A DNA stretch of 64,000 nucleotides from Mesorhizobium sp. M2A.F.Ca.ET.046.03.2.1 (GCF_003952425.1 NZ_CP034449.1:2790001-2854000), one strand, 5' to 3'; positions 35,796 through 46,059 are shown, counted from the stretch's first letter. The notes: generated by a model not told the origin, from the sequence alone. Numbers and translations: made by a program.

Positions 35796-36722
35796 TCAGG
35801 CCTGGGGCCGTGTCTCCGCGTTGGCGATCGCCGGCGGCAGGATTTCCGGCTCCAGCGGTTTGTCGGCTTGCGGCACCTTGAGCAGCATCTTCAAGAGCCG
35901 GGAAATGGTCTGGCGCATCTCAAGCCGCGAGACGACCATGTCGACCATGCCGTGCTCCATCAGATATTCGGCGCGCTGGAAACCGTCGGGCAGCTTTTCG
36001 CGAATGGTCTGCTCGATGACGCGCGGACCGGCAAAGCCTATCAGCGCGCCGGGCTCGGCGATATGGACATCGCCCAGCATGGCGTAGGAGGCGGTGACGC
36101 CGCCGGTGGTGGGGTTGGTCAGCACGACGATATAGGGCAGGCCGGCTTCCTTCAGCCGGTCGACGCCGACCGTGGTGCGCGGCAGCTGCATCAGCGACAG
36201 GATGCCCTCCTGCATGCGGGCGCCGCCGGAGGCGGCGAACAGGATCAGCGGCCGCCTGCGCTGCAGCGCGACCTCGAAAGCATGCACGATGGCTTCGCCG
36301 GCAGCCATGCCAAGCGAGCCACCCATGAAGGCGAAATCCTGCACTGTGACGATGACCGGCAGCCCATCGATGGTGCCGGCGCCGTTGAGGATCGCATCCT
36401 CGAGGCTGGTCTTGGCCTTCGCCTCCTTCAGGCGATCGGTGTAGCGCTTCTCGTCGCGGAACTTCAGCGGGTCCTGGACGACCTTGGGATTTTCCAGCAC
36501 CTCGTATTTGCCGTCGTCGAAGAAGTATTTCAGCCGCTCCTTGGCCGAAATCTTCATGTGGTGCCCGGAGGCCGGGATGACGAACTGGTTGGATTCGAGA
36601 TCCTTATGAAAGATCATCTCGCCGGTCTCGGGATCCTTGATCCAGAGGTTTTCCGGCATGTCGGTGCGCCGGCCGAGCATCGAATTGATCTTCGGGCGGA
36701 CGTAATTGGTGATCCAGTTCAT
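35796..36722 (-). CDS. accD: Acetyl-CoA carboxylase carboxyltransferase subunit beta
   Basis: A 308-residue carboxyltransferase beta subunit started at [13 protein letters not shown]. With AccA it moves the carboxyl group from biotin to acetyl-CoA for fatty acid synthesis. [12 protein letters not shown] and [17 protein letters not shown] are the crotonase-fold active-site regions. The N-terminal zinc ribbon of the E. coli protein is degenerate: all four cysteine positions are replaced (IKDPET and VIPASGHHM). A repeat lies just upstream. It belongs to the trpFBA-accD-folC operon. Confidence 0.95.
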   Translation of the reverse strand: MNWITNYVRPKINSMLGRRTDMPENLWIKDPETGEMIFHKDLESNQFVIPASGHHMKISAKERLKYFFDDGKYEVLENPKVVQDPLKFRDEKRYTDRLKEAKAKTSLEDAILNGAGTIDGLPVIVTVQDFAFMGGSLGMAAGEAIVHAFEVALQRRRPLILFAASGGARMQEGILSLMQLPRTTVGVDRLKEAGLPYIVVLTNPTTGGVTASYAMLGDVHIAEPGALIGFAGPRVIEQTIREKLPDGFQRAEYLMEHGMVDMVVSRLEMRQTISRLLKMLLKVPQADKPLEPEILPPAIANAETRPQA

Positions 36723-36752
36723 GGCTTCGGCTCCCGTCCTGAAAAGGACTTC

Positions 36753-36800
36753 ACGCAATTCCAGGAAAAGTCTGTGGCGATTTTCCGTCCGGAACTGCTT
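36753..36800. repeat. Palindromic repeat, ACGCAATTCC family, copy 2
   Basis: 48 bases in the opposite orientation to copies 1 and 3: ACGCAATTCCAGGAAAAG at one end, TTTTCCGTCCGGAACTGC at the other. It lies between trpA and accD, inside the trp operon, where a hairpin could set the ratio of the two genes. Confidence 0.82.
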
Positions 36801-36817
36801 GTAGAGGAATAGTCAGG

Positions 36818-37657
36818 CTATTCGGCGGCAGCAAGGCGGGCCGAACGGACGCCCTGGGCGAGGCCGCTGACCAGCGTGGCGACGGCTTCGGCCGGATCGG
36901 CTGTCTTCTCGCCCTTCGGTCCCAGCACATTGGCGATCGCATTGACGATCGCCGTGCCGACCACGACGCCGTCGGCCGAGGCGCCGATGACGCGCGCCTG
37001 CTCGGCGGTCTTGACGCCGAAGCCGACGCAGACCGGCAGAGCGGTGTGGCCCTTGATGCGGGTGACCGCCGCCGAGACCTTGGCGGTGTCGGCAAGTGCC
37101 GAGCCGGTGATGCCGGTCATCGAGACGTAATAGACGAAGCCGGAGGTGTTTTCGAGCACCTTGGGCAGGCGCTTGTCGTCTGTGGTCGGCGTCGCCAGAC
37201 GGATGAAGTTGACGCCGGCTTTCAACGCCGGAATGCAGAGCTCTTCATCCATTTCCGGCGGCAGGTCGACGACGATCAGGCCGTCGATGCCGCTGGCCTT
37301 GGCGTCGGCGAGGAAGCGGTCGACGCCGTAGATATAGATCGGATTGTAGTAGCCCATCAGCACGATTGGCGTCTCGTCGTCGCCAGCGCGGAACTCGGAC
37401 GCCATCTTCAGCGTCCTGGCCAGCGTCTGGCCGCCTTTCAGCGCCCGAAGACCCGCCGCCTGGATGGCCGGACCGTCGGCCATCGGGTCGGAGAAGGGCA
37501 TGCCGAGCTCGATGACGTCGGAGCCTGAGGCAGGCAGCGCCTTCATGATCGACAGCGAGGTCTCGTAGTCGGGGTCGCCGCCCATGATGTAGGTGACCAG
37601 AGCCGGATGGCCTTCGGCTTTGAGCTTCGCCATGCGGCGGTCGATGCGGGTGGTCAT
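36818..37657 (-). CDS. trpA: Tryptophan synthase alpha subunit
   Basis: A 279-residue TIM barrel that releases indole from indole-3-glycerol phosphate. The catalytic residues are the Glu of [17 protein letters not shown] and the Asp of [21 protein letters not shown] and [11 protein letters not shown] bind the phosphate. Its start is 2 bases after the trpB stop, so the two subunits are coupled and form the alpha2-beta2 channelling complex. Confidence 0.97.
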   Translation of the reverse strand: MTTRIDRRMAKLKAEGHPALVTYIMGGDPDYETSLSIMKALPASGSDVIELGMPFSDPMADGPAIQAAGLRALKGGQTLARTLKMASEFRAGDDETPIVLMGYYNPIYIYGVDRFLADAKASGIDGLIVVDLPPEMDEELCIPALKAGVNFIRLATPTTDDKRLPKVLENTSGFVYYVSMTGITGSALADTAKVSAAVTRIKGHTALPVCVGFGVKTAEQARVIGASADGVVVGTAIVNAIANVLGPKGEKTADPAEAVATLVSGLAQGVRSARLAAAE

Positions 37658-37659
37658 TG

Positions 37660-38880
<1,221 letters not shown>

Positions 38881-38906
38881 CGCCGATCTCCTGATTTTGG
38901 TTGTGC

Positions 38907-39566
38907 TCAGGCGGCGCGGTCGTCGCGCGCGGCCCTGACGGCCCGGAAAAACTGCTCGATCAGCGCCGGATCCTTGACGCCCGGAGCGCTTTCCACACCG
39001 GACGAGACGTCTATTCCGGGAGGGTTGGCCAGTCTCAGGGCATCGCCGATATTGGCGGCGTTGAGCCCACCGGAAAGCATGTAATCGAGCCCGGCGTCAA
39101 GGCCGGCAAGGATGCGCCAGTCGAAGGCGACGCCATTGCCGCCCGGCAGCTGCGATCCCTTGGGCGGCTTGGCGTCGAACATGAAACGATCGGCGATGCC
39201 AACGAACGGCTTTACACGCTCGAGGTCGGCTGTCTCGCTGACGGAAAACACCTTCATGACCGGCAGGCCGTAACGCGCCTTGATCTCGGCCACACGCTCA
39301 GGCGTTTCCGAACCGTGCAGTTGCAGCATGTCCGGCTGCATCTTGGCGACGATCTCGTCCAGGAAAGCATCATCGGCGTCGACCGTGACGGCAACCGCCA
39401 AGGCCTTGCCGCGCACCGCTTCGCGCAGGCGCCCGGCCTCGGCGGGCTCGACATAGCGCGGGCTTTTGGGGAAGAAGATAAAGCCGACATGGCTGGCGCA
39501 GCCGGCAAGGGCGGCGGCCATCGCGGCGTCGGTCTTCAATCCGCAGATCTTGATGTCGAGCGTCAT
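38907..39566 (-). CDS. trpF: Phosphoribosylanthranilate isomerase
   Basis: A 219-residue TIM barrel that converts phosphoribosylanthranilate to CdRP. The catalytic Cys is in IKICGLKT at the start; the Asp is in [17 protein letters not shown] and DVSSGVES bind phosphate. The start at MTLDIKICG is chosen over 39611, which adds 15 non-family residues. First gene of the operon and free-standing, not fused to trpC. Confidence 0.95.
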   Translation of the reverse strand: MTLDIKICGLKTDAAMAAALAGCASHVGFIFFPKSPRYVEPAEAGRLREAVRGKALAVAVTVDADDAFLDEIVAKMQPDMLQLHGSETPERVAEIKARYGLPVMKVFSVSETADLERVKPFVGIADRFMFDAKPPKGSQLPGGNGVAFDWRILAGLDAGLDYMLSGGLNAANIGDALRLANPPGIDVSSGVESAPGVKDPALIEQFFRAVRAARDDRAA

Positions 39567-39676
39567 GGGCCGGGCTTGGCACGAAAAGCCGCGAGAGTCG
39601 AGAAAAAGCATGCTGTTGCCACCACGGCGGAAAACGCTACCTTCATATAGGAACCACAGGCGAGAGCAGGATAATC

Positions 39677-39892
39677 ATGGCCGACCGGACCGTCGCCGAA
39701 CTGAAGCAGAAGGTCGCGCAAGCGCGCGAGGTGATCGCGCATCTGATCGACAAGGCCGCCTTCAACGGCGCCGAGGCGCACCGGGCGCTGGAGTATTTCG
39801 GCAGCGATGGCTTCGACCGGGATTTCCTGCCGTGGCCGCATATCGAAGAAGGGCTGCGGCCGGAGGAATTGAACGCGGCGAATGATGATTGA
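39677..39892 (+). CDS. Small conserved-looking hypothetical protein
   Basis: A 71-residue acidic protein that I do not recognise. It has an N-terminal amphipathic helix (AELKQKVAQAREVIAHLIDKA) and a C-terminal segment with ALEYFGSDGFDRDFLPWPHI. Codon use is like neighbouring genes (G/C-rich third positions), and it starts with ATG 110 bases from trpF, divergently. Its reality rests on codon use and an undisturbed frame. The short length leaves some doubt. Confidence 0.6.
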   Translation: MADRTVAELKQKVAQAREVIAHLIDKAAFNGAEAHRALEYFGSDGFDRDFLPWPHIEEGLRPEELNAANDD

Positions 39893-39917
39893 GGGGTGCG
39901 TGAGGCAACCGCGCGGT

Positions 39918-40110
39918 CGTCATCCTAGGGCGGAGCGACGCGAAGCGGCGAGCAGACCCTAGGATCCATGCCGTTACATCAGCCGAAAGGTGCAGCGGCG
40001 GAGAATATTCCCTTTTTCGTTCAACGGCATAGCATTGTTTGCACCGCTGCGGCGCTCGCACGTTAGGCATGGATCCTAGGATCTGCGCGCGTCGCTTCGC
40101 TCCTTGCTTC
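39918..40110. repeat. Inverted-repeat element with CCTAGGATCCATGCC ends
   Basis: The 247 bases between the small protein and the metalloprotease are mostly one element. CCTAGGATCCATGCC (about 39958) recurs inverted as GGCATGGATCCTAGG (about 40066), and outside these lie GGAGCGACGCGAAGC and GCGTCGCTTCGCTCC. It looks like a non-coding mobile or palindromic element. No transposase is present. Confidence 0.72.
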
Positions 40111-40139
40111 GCGGGCTAGTAGCGCGCAAGCCATCGTCC

Positions 40140-40898
40140 CTACTCAAACACAATCGCCTGCAACGCCCCGCCGTTGCGCTTCAGCCAGTCCTTGCAGCGG
40201 TCGGTATCGGGGCACAGTTTCTCGCACAGCTTCCAGAATTTCGGGCCGTGGTTCATCTCCTTGAGATGCGCCACCTCATGCGCCACCAAATAGTTTATCA
40301 CCGCCGGCGGGGCCATCATGATGCGCCAGGAGAAGGAGAGATTGCCCTCCGAGGTGCATGACCCCCAGCGGCTGGACGTATCCTTGTACCTTATGGCCTT
40401 GGCGCGCTTGCCGATCGCCTCGGTGTGCTTGACCACCAGTCTTTCGATCTCCTTCTTGGCCTCGCGCTTGAGGTAGTCGGCGACACGGCGCGGCAGATGG
40501 ATGCGCTCGCCATGGACGACCAGAAGCGGGCCGCGCTCGTCACGCGAGACCGTGACGGTGCCGCGCTTCGAAGGCTCATGCACGATGCGGTGCGGCACGC
40601 CGCGGATCGGGATTTTTATGCCGGGCCGCACTTGCGGGCGGGTAGGCACCTTGGCCAGGCGCTGCTCCAGCCAATCCTGGTGGCGGTCGAGGAATTTCTC
40701 CACTTCGCCTCGGCGCAGGCCGGGCGGCACGGTGACGCGAAGGCCCTGGCCGCCGGAATCGATGCGCAAAGTGAGCCGCCTGGCCCTGGCGCTTTCGACG
40801 ATCTTCAGCGGCAGCGTGCGGCCGGCGACGCAGTGTTCGCGCTCCACCACAGGGGTGGGCTTTGGCTTGGTCAGATTGCGAAAGAAGCCGAGGGTCAT
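40140..40898 (-). CDS. YgjP/SprT-like zinc metallopeptidase (M48-type, DUF45)
   Basis: A 252-residue protein with the zinc motif HEVAHLKEMNHGPKFW: HExxH plus a third histidine. The preceding SSRWGSCTSEGNLSFSWR is the DUF45/YgjP hallmark. The N-terminal half is beta-rich and basic. Family members are annotated as M48-type or SprT-like peptidases; the natural substrate is unknown. It is alone, between two intergenic repeats and DUF2852. Confidence 0.88.
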   Translation of the reverse strand: MTLGFFRNLTKPKPTPVVEREHCVAGRTLPLKIVESARARRLTLRIDSGGQGLRVTVPPGLRRGEVEKFLDRHQDWLEQRLAKVPTRPQVRPGIKIPIRGVPHRIVHEPSKRGTVTVSRDERGPLLVVHGERIHLPRRVADYLKREAKKEIERLVVKHTEAIGKRAKAIRYKDTSSRWGSCTSEGNLSFSWRIMMAPPAVINYLVAHEVAHLKEMNHGPKFWKLCEKLCPDTDRCKDWLKRNGGALQAIVFE

Positions 40899-41018
40899 GG
40901 CTGGACGATACGCGATTCGAAAAAAACGGCCAGTGGAGGGAAGCTACAAAGAGAACAAAAAAGAAACGGCGCCGCTGAACGCGACGCCGCATATCATACC
41001 GGAGCCTGTCGCGCGGCT

Positions 41019-41498
41019 TCAGTCGTCGAGCAGGTTCGTGCCCTTGCCGCGCTTGGCAGCGGGCTTGTCGTCCGAGCCGGTGGTGGTCGGCGCGGTATGC
41101 TTGTTGCGGTTGGCCATGAAGCGGTCGAACTCTTCCTGGTCCTTGGCGCGGCGCAGTTCGCGGGCGTAGTCGTCGAACTCGGTCAGCATCTCGTCCAGCT
41201 TGCGGCGCTCTTCGGCCAGGCGCTCGAGCTCCTTCTCGCGCCAGTCATCGAAGGCGACATTGCCGGTGCGGGCCGAACCGTGACCCCAGCGGGCCGCCTT
41301 GTCGGAGCCGCGGCGGCAGCCGGCGAAGATGCCGTCGGTCGCGCGGTTGACGTCGCGCTTGAAGCCTTCCAGCCGGTCGCCCCAGATGATGTAGGCGAGC
41401 ATGGCGAAGCCGAGCGGCCAAAACACCATGAAGCCGATGACCATCAGCGCGATGGTGGCCGGCGTCCAGGCCGGACGGATCAATGCAGTCGTATTCAT
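41019..41498 (-). CDS. DUF2852 membrane protein
   Basis: A 159-residue protein of the alphaproteobacterial DUF2852 family when started at MNTTALIRPAWTP, which follows AAGGATTGGGAGA. An N-terminal membrane helix (about 12-40, ATIALMVIGFMVFWPLGFAM) is followed by a charged, probably coiled-coil segment (KELERLAEERRKLDEMLTEF). It ends in a polar Thr/Lys-rich tail. Function is unknown. A start at 41516 adds six residues. Confidence 0.82.
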   Translation of the reverse strand: MNTTALIRPAWTPATIALMVIGFMVFWPLGFAMLAYIIWGDRLEGFKRDVNRATDGIFAGCRRGSDKAARWGHGSARTGNVAFDDWREKELERLAEERRKLDEMLTEFDDYARELRRAKDQEEFDRFMANRNKHTAPTTTGSDDKPAAKRGKGTNLLDD

Positions 41499-41613
41499 TT
41501 CTCCCAATCCTTCCATTGGAGACAGCCAAATCGGCTGCGTGGAATCGAAATGGGAAGGCGAAATGGGCTATTCAAGACAAATCCGGCCAAAACCGGCGAA
41601 GCTTCTGAAATGA

Positions 41614-42756
41614 TTATCGCTTTTTGAGTTTTTCCAGGAAAAGCACTGCCATGCCGGCGATAAGCCCCCAGAACGCCGCGCCGACGCCGAAGAGCGTGAG
41701 TCCCGACGCGGTCACGGCGAAGGTGACGGTGGCCGGCATGCGGTCGCCAGAGTCATGAAGGGCTATCGACAGCGCATTGGCCAGGGGCGCCGTCAAGGCG
41801 AGCCCCGCGACCAGCACGATCAGGCTCTGCGGCAGCACGGCGAAGATCGCCACCAGCGAGGCGCCGAAGATGGCGAAGATGAGATAGGCCAGCGCGTAGA
41901 ACGGCCCGGTCTTCCACCGCTCGGCCGGATCTGGATGGACATCGGGGCCGGTGCAGATTGCGGCCGAGATCGCCGCGAGATTGGTGGTCGCGGCGCCGAA
42001 CGGCGCCGAGAGCAGCGAAAACAGTCCGGTGACGCCGATCAGCGGGCCGGGTTCGGGGTGATAGCCGGCGGCACGCAGCACCGCGAGGCCGGAAAGGTTC
42101 TGCGAGGCCATGGTGACCAGGTAGAGCGGCAAGGCAAGGCCGATGGTCGCCGATGCGGTGAATTGCGGCGCAATGAACGTCAATGTCGACAGTTCCGGCA
42201 CCGGCAGGCTGCCGACGCGGCCGGTGAGGAAAGCGGCAAGGCCGCCGCCGATCAGCACCACCAGCACCGATAAAGCCGGACTGAACAGGCGGATGACGAA
42301 GAAGGCGGCGATCAGTGGCAGGATCAGCCAGGGATCGGCGGGAATGGCCTTCACCGCATTGACGGCGAAGCTGACCAGGATGCCGGCCAGCATGCCGGAC
42401 GCCACAGAGGCCGGGATCTGCGCGATCAGCCGGGTCAGCGGCTTGAAGAGGCCGGTGGCGACCAGAAGGACACCGGTGACCATGAAGGCGCCCACGGCCT
42501 GCGGCATCGTGAAACCGCTGGAGGCCGCGATCAGGGCGAGACCCGGCGTCGACCAGGCGGTGATGACAGGCATTTTCGTGCGCCAGGACAGCCACAGGCA
42601 TTCCACGACCATGGCAAGGCAGATCGCCGTCACGCCGCTGGCGGTCTCGATCTGGGTGGCGCCGACCGCCTTGGCGGCGGCGATGACGAGGGCCAGCGTG
42701 CCGCCGAAGCCGACGATCGCGGCGACGAAGGCGGATATCGGGATGGAGATGCGCAT
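41614..42756 (-). CDS. BenE-family benzoate/H+ symporter-like transporter
   Basis: A 380-residue integral membrane protein with about 11-12 hydrophobic helices, matching the BenE family. Family motifs are WSTPGLALI near residue 69 and SAPFGAATTNLAAISAAICTG near 265. BenE proteins import benzoate with a proton, but no benzoate-degradation gene lies nearby, so the substrate is uncertain. The hydrolase gene upstream on the same strand ends 2 bases before its start. Confidence 0.88.
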   Translation of the reverse strand: MRISIPISAFVAAIVGFGGTLALVIAAAKAVGATQIETASGVTAICLAMVVECLWLSWRTKMPVITAWSTPGLALIAASSGFTMPQAVGAFMVTGVLLVATGLFKPLTRLIAQIPASVASGMLAGILVSFAVNAVKAIPADPWLILPLIAAFFVIRLFSPALSVLVVLIGGGLAAFLTGRVGSLPVPELSTLTFIAPQFTASATIGLALPLYLVTMASQNLSGLAVLRAAGYHPEPGPLIGVTGLFSLLSAPFGAATTNLAAISAAICTGPDVHPDPAERWKTGPFYALAYLIFAIFGASLVAIFAVLPQSLIVLVAGLALTAPLANALSIALHDSGDRMPATVTFAVTASGLTLFGVGAAFWGLIAGMAVLFLEKLKKR

Positions 42757-42758
42757 GG

Positions 42759-43529
42759 TCAGGCGGCCCGCCTGACCATGTCGGCGACGGCGCGCTGCAG
42801 CATATCGAGATCCTCGGGACGGGACAGGCGATGGTCGCCGTCGGGGATCAGCGACAGCGTCACGTCGTCGGCGGGAAGCATCGATGCGAGCTTCAGCGCA
42901 TGGCTGGACGGCACGTCCGGATCGGCCAGGCCCTGCAATATGTGCACCGGACAGTGCGTGTCGATCGGTCCGGTCATGACCCGGTTGGCGCGGCCGTCCT
43001 CGATCAGCGCCCGGGTGTAGATATAAGGCTCGTCCGAATAGTCGGACGGCTCGGCAAAAAATCCCTTTTTAGAAAGATCGCGCCTCTGTGCCTTGGTCAG
43101 CACCGGTTCGATCAACTCGAATGTGAAGTCAGGCGCCGGCGCAAGCAGCACGAGACCGGCCACGCGGTCGTCGCCCGCCCGGCGCAATTCCTGCACCATG
43201 CGCAGAGCGATCCACGCCCCCATCGAGGAGCCGACCAGGACCTGCTTGCCTTTGCTGAAGCGCCGAAAGACGGCAAGGCTCTCGGCCAGCCATCTGGAGA
43301 TCGTGCCGCCGGCGAATTCGCCGCCCGACTCGCCATGGCCGGAATAGTCGTGGCGCAGATAGGCGCGGCCCTCGCGAGCGGCCCAGGCGGCAAGTGTCTC
43401 CGCCTTCGTGCCCAGCATGTCGGACTTGTAGCCGCCGAGCCACACCACGCCGGGCGCCGCGCCCGGCGCCTGCCTGACGGCGATGCTCGATCCGTCCACA
43501 TCGATGAAAACCGGAGCGCCGGCGGCCAT
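42759..43529 (-). CDS. Alpha/beta hydrolase
   Basis: A 256-residue alpha/beta hydrolase started at MAAGAPVFIDVDG after GGAAAGGAC. The nucleophile elbow is LVGSSMGAWIA, the oxyanion region HDYSGHGESGG, the acid probably the Asp in LQGLADPDVPSS, and the His in PDGDHRLSRPE. It resembles esterases and peptidases of the serine hydrolase 1 group. It lies just upstream of the BenE gene and the two are probably co-transcribed. Confidence 0.87.
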   Translation of the reverse strand: MAAGAPVFIDVDGSSIAVRQAPGAAPGVVWLGGYKSDMLGTKAETLAAWAAREGRAYLRHDYSGHGESGGEFAGGTISRWLAESLAVFRRFSKGKQVLVGSSMGAWIALRMVQELRRAGDDRVAGLVLLAPAPDFTFELIEPVLTKAQRRDLSKKGFFAEPSDYSDEPYIYTRALIEDGRANRVMTGPIDTHCPVHILQGLADPDVPSSHALKLASMLPADDVTLSLIPDGDHRLSRPEDLDMLQRAVADMVRRAA

Positions 43530-43652
43530 GGGCTTGTCCTTTCCGCCGGTCTTTTGGCACAGGCGGTGGTTCAACGAAAAGTGCTCGCGGCATTTCTTTG
43601 CTTGGTGCAGACAATTGCAGGCGGCAGGTGATTTTCCGGCAGGGCTATGCTA

Positions 43653-43681
43653 TTGACTCACACCCCGCGCTCACCACATAG
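43653..43681 (+). promoter_or_regulatory. Candidate housekeeping promoter for infC
   Basis: TTGACT, 17 bases, ACATAG: a good -35 and a weak -10, 62 bases upstream of the infC start codon. Confidence 0.4.
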
Positions 43682-43743
43682 GCGCGTCCACCTGTTTTGA
43701 CTCTACAGAAACCCTGAACGAAACGGCCGAGGAGACCACGACC

Positions 43744-44280
43744 ATTCGCAGACCTTTCAAAGCAGCGGCACCCACCAAGGACGGGCCGCGCTCCAACCGA
43801 GACATCCGGGTTCCCCGGGTCCAGCTTATCGACGCCGAAGGCCAGAACCGCGGCGATGTTTCCATCAACGACGCATTGCTGCTCGCCGAAGAGGCCGGGC
43901 TCGATCTGGTCGAGATATCGCCCAATGCGGTACCGCCCGTCGTCAAGATCCTCGATCTCGGCAAGCTGAAATACGCCAACCAGAAGAAGGCGGCCGAAGC
44001 GCGCAAGAACCAGAAGGTCATCGAGATCAAGGAGATCAAGATGCGCCCGAACATCGACAGCCATGACTATGAGACCAAGATGAAGGCCGTGCGGCGCTTC
44101 TTCGAGGAAGGCGACAAGGTCAAGCTGACGCTGCGCTTCCGCGGCCGCGAGATGGCGCATATGGAGCTCGGCATGCAGCTTCTGAACAAGGTGCGCGAGG
44201 AAGTGGCGACGATCGCCAAGGTCGAGGCGGAGCCGAAGCTCGAAGGCCGCCAGATGATGATGGTTCTGGCGCCGCGCTAA
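43744..44280 (+). CDS. infC: Translation initiation factor IF-3 (ATT start codon)
   Basis: A 178-residue IF-3. No in-frame ATG, GTG or TTG fits the conserved N-terminus; the frame begins at ATT (43744) with [21 protein letters not shown], 9 bases after GAGGAG. IF-3 genes widely use AUU, and IF-3 itself rejects this codon, giving autoregulation. N-domain: [15 protein letters not shown] and [19 protein letters not shown]; linker rich in Lys; C-domain: [17 protein letters not shown] and [13 protein letters not shown] terminator follows. It sits upstream of rpmI-rplT, with one membrane-protein gene between. Confidence 0.95.
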   Translation: MRRPFKAAAPTKDGPRSNRDIRVPRVQLIDAEGQNRGDVSINDALLLAEEAGLDLVEISPNAVPPVVKILDLGKLKYANQKKAAEARKNQKVIEIKEIKMRPNIDSHDYETKMKAVRRFFEEGDKVKLTLRFRGREMAHMELGMQLLNKVREEVATIAKVEAEPKLEGRQMMMVLAPR

Positions 44281-44304
44281 ATCCCGCCAAAATCATGGTG
44301 CAGG

Positions 44305-44340
44305 GGCGTCCCGACGATCGGCGGGACGCCTGTTTTCTGT
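44305..44340 (+). terminator. Rho-independent terminator after infC
   Basis: GGCGTCCCG and CGGGACGCC form a 9-base perfect stem around ACGATCGG, followed by TGTTTTCTGT, 24 bases after the infC stop. Confidence 0.85.
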
Positions 44341-44433
44341 CCGATCGCGAGCAAATCGACGACCGAGTTCTTCGGTTGCGTGCAAATCTCGACGATCGCT
44401 TCGAGATCGCGAGCAGACGATCGGGTTTTCCTC

Positions 44434-45081
44434 ATGGCCGATGAAGTGAAGTCCAAGCCTGCCAGGCAAACGCCAGGTCTCGGCGGCTATCAGTATATGC
44501 GCCGCGTTGTGCTGGCCGTTCTGATCGTGGTGCTGTTTGCCGCGCTTCTGTTCGGACAGTCGACTTTTCCGCCGGACACGCCGGTGCACGAAACGATCGA
44601 GATGTTCGGCGTGCTCTTGATTTTTCTCGGCATAGTCGGGCGATTGTGGTCGACGCTTTATATCGGGGGGCGCAAATCCTCCGAAGTGGTCACCGGCGGG
44701 CCCTATTCGATCACCCGCAACCCGCTCTACCTGTTCTCGACCGTGGCTGCTGCCGGCGTCGGCGCGCAGATCGGCTCGTTTTCAGGCATCATTCTCTTTG
44801 CGCTGCTGTGCGCCGGCGCGTTCCACATCGTCATCCTGCGCGAGGAGCGCTATCTGAAGGAAGTTCTCGGCGCCCCTTATGCGGCGTATCTTGCCAAGGT
44901 GCCGCGTTTCTTCCCGAACCTCCGGCTCTACCGGGAGGGCGACACCGGCAGCTTCAAGCCGCGCCTGTTGTTGAACACGCTGCTCGACGGCATGGTGTTC
45001 CTGGTGGCGCTGCCGGCCTTCGAGCTGATCGACGGCGCGCAACAGTCGGGGGTGTTGCCGGTGTGGTTCACGCTGCCCTAG
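44434..45081 (+). CDS. Isoprenylcysteine carboxyl methyltransferase-like membrane protein
   Basis: A 215-residue membrane protein with about five hydrophobic segments. The ICMT/PEMT-type motif is visible: GGPYSITRNPLYLFS near residue 92 and EERYLKEVLGAPYAAYLAKVPRF further on, which in relatives bind SAM and the substrate. Bacterial members have unknown targets, probably lipids or quinones. The start at MADEVKSKPARQ is chosen over 44380, which lies in non-conserved sequence. A dispersed repeat begins at its stop codon. Confidence 0.8.
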   Translation: MADEVKSKPARQTPGLGGYQYMRRVVLAVLIVVLFAALLFGQSTFPPDTPVHETIEMFGVLLIFLGIVGRLWSTLYIGGRKSSEVVTGGPYSITRNPLYLFSTVAAAGVGAQIGSFSGIILFALLCAGAFHIVILREERYLKEVLGAPYAAYLAKVPRFFPNLRLYREGDTGSFKPRLLLNTLLDGMVFLVALPAFELIDGAQQSGVLPVWFTLP

Positions 45082-45221
45082 GAACGGTAATCTTCAGGTG
45101 AGGCCGGCCTGCAAATGGCGGCTTCCTGCGCTTCCGGTGCTCACGTACTTTAAGTACGCTCCGCTCCGGTTCTCGGAAACCACCATTTTCGGCTCGGCCT
45201 GACCTGAATCTCAACCGTTCC
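45081..45221. repeat. Long palindromic element with CGTACTTTAAGTACG centre, copy 1
   Basis: About 141 bases. Ends GGAACGGT and ACCGTTCC, then AGGTGAGGCCG and CGGCCTGACCT inside, and a core with CGCTTCCGGTGCTCACGTAC. The centre CGTACTTTAAGTACG (45144-45158) recurs inverted at 62113-62127. The outer end overlaps the last base of the ICMT-like stop codon. This and the leader hairpin account for most of the 335 bases between that gene and rpmI. Confidence 0.85.
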
Positions 45222-45348
45222 CGCCGGCGCACATCGCGGACACCGCGTCGCATGGCTTGAGGTGTTGCACAGCAGCCGTCTTTGATCTATAGGACCGCGG
45301 TTCCAGAAAACCGCCCGGCAGGGCATGCCGTGGCGGTTTCATTTGCTT

Positions 45349-45370
45349 TTCGGGCTTTGGTCGGCCCGAA
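45349..45370 (+). promoter_or_regulatory. Hairpin in the rpmI-rplT leader
   Basis: TTCGGGC and GCCCGAA pair perfectly around TTTGGTCG, 46 bases before rpmI. Ribosomal protein operons are often controlled by such leaders through L20 binding, but no known L20 leader family is recognised here. Confidence 0.35.
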
Positions 45371-45416
45371 GCGAGAAAAGAAGCGCGATGGTGCGCCACC
45401 AATACGGAGTAGCAAA

Positions 45417-45620
45417 ATGCCCAAGATGAAGACCAAATCGGCCGCCAAGAAGCGGTTCAAGATTACTGCCACCGGCAAGGTGCTGTCGGCTGCCGCCGGC
45501 AAGCGCCACGGCATGATCAAGCGTTCCAACAAGTTCATTCGCGATGCCCGCGGCACGATGGTTCTGGCTGAACCGGACGGCAAGAAGGTCATCAAGAATT
45601 TTCTGCCGAACGGCCTCTAA
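45417..45620 (+). CDS. rpmI: 50S ribosomal protein L35
   Basis: A 67-residue basic protein with the conserved N-terminus [20 protein letters not shown] and the segment [14 protein letters not shown]. It is part of the large ribosomal subunit. The start follows ACGGAG. rplT begins 37 bases downstream, the universal rpmI-rplT arrangement, with infC 1.1 kb upstream. Confidence 0.97.
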   Translation: MPKMKTKSAAKKRFKITATGKVLSAAAGKRHGMIKRSNKFIRDARGTMVLAEPDGKKVIKNFLPNGL

Positions 45621-45657
45621 TCCCTCGGCTTGGACAACGTATTAAGGAGATCATGAC

Positions 45658-46059
45658 ATGGCACGCGTAAAGAGAGGCGTCACCGCCCACGCCAAGCACA
45701 AGAAGGTCCTGAAAGCCGCCAAGGGTTTCTACGGCCGCCGCAAGAACACCATCCGCATCGCCAAGCAGGCGGTGGAGAAGTCGCTGCAGTATGCCTACCG
45801 CGACCGCAAGAACCGCAAGCGCTCGTTCCGCGCGCTGTGGATCCAGCGCATCAACGCGGCGACCCACGAGCACGGCCTGACCTATGGCCGCTTCATCGAC
45901 GGTCTCAACAAGGCCGGCATCGAGATCGACCGCAAGGTCCTTTCGGACATGGCCATCCACGAGCCGCAGGCTTTCGCCGCGCTGGTGGCCAAGGCCAAGG
46001 TCGCGCTCGAATATCTGAAGAACACCACGCCGAATGCTTTTGAGAGCGCTGTCGCCTAA
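45658..46059 (+). CDS. rplT: 50S ribosomal protein L20
   Basis: A 133-residue L20 with the conserved start [19 protein letters not shown] and [20 protein letters not shown] in the middle. It is needed early in large-subunit assembly and in many bacteria represses its own operon. The start follows AAGGAG. A terminator follows 38 bases after the stop. Confidence 0.97.
   Translation: MARVKRGVTAHAKHKKVLKAAKGFYGRRKNTIRIAKQAVEKSLQYAYRDRKNRKRSFRALWIQRINAATHEHGLTYGRFIDGLNKAGIEIDRKVLSDMAIHEPQAFAALVAKAKVALEYLKNTTPNAFESAVA

Noticed and set aside
44341..44433. Near-repeated GATCGCGAGCA segments before the ICMT-like gene
   Set aside because: Two short, imperfect copies only. No clear structure or known motif.
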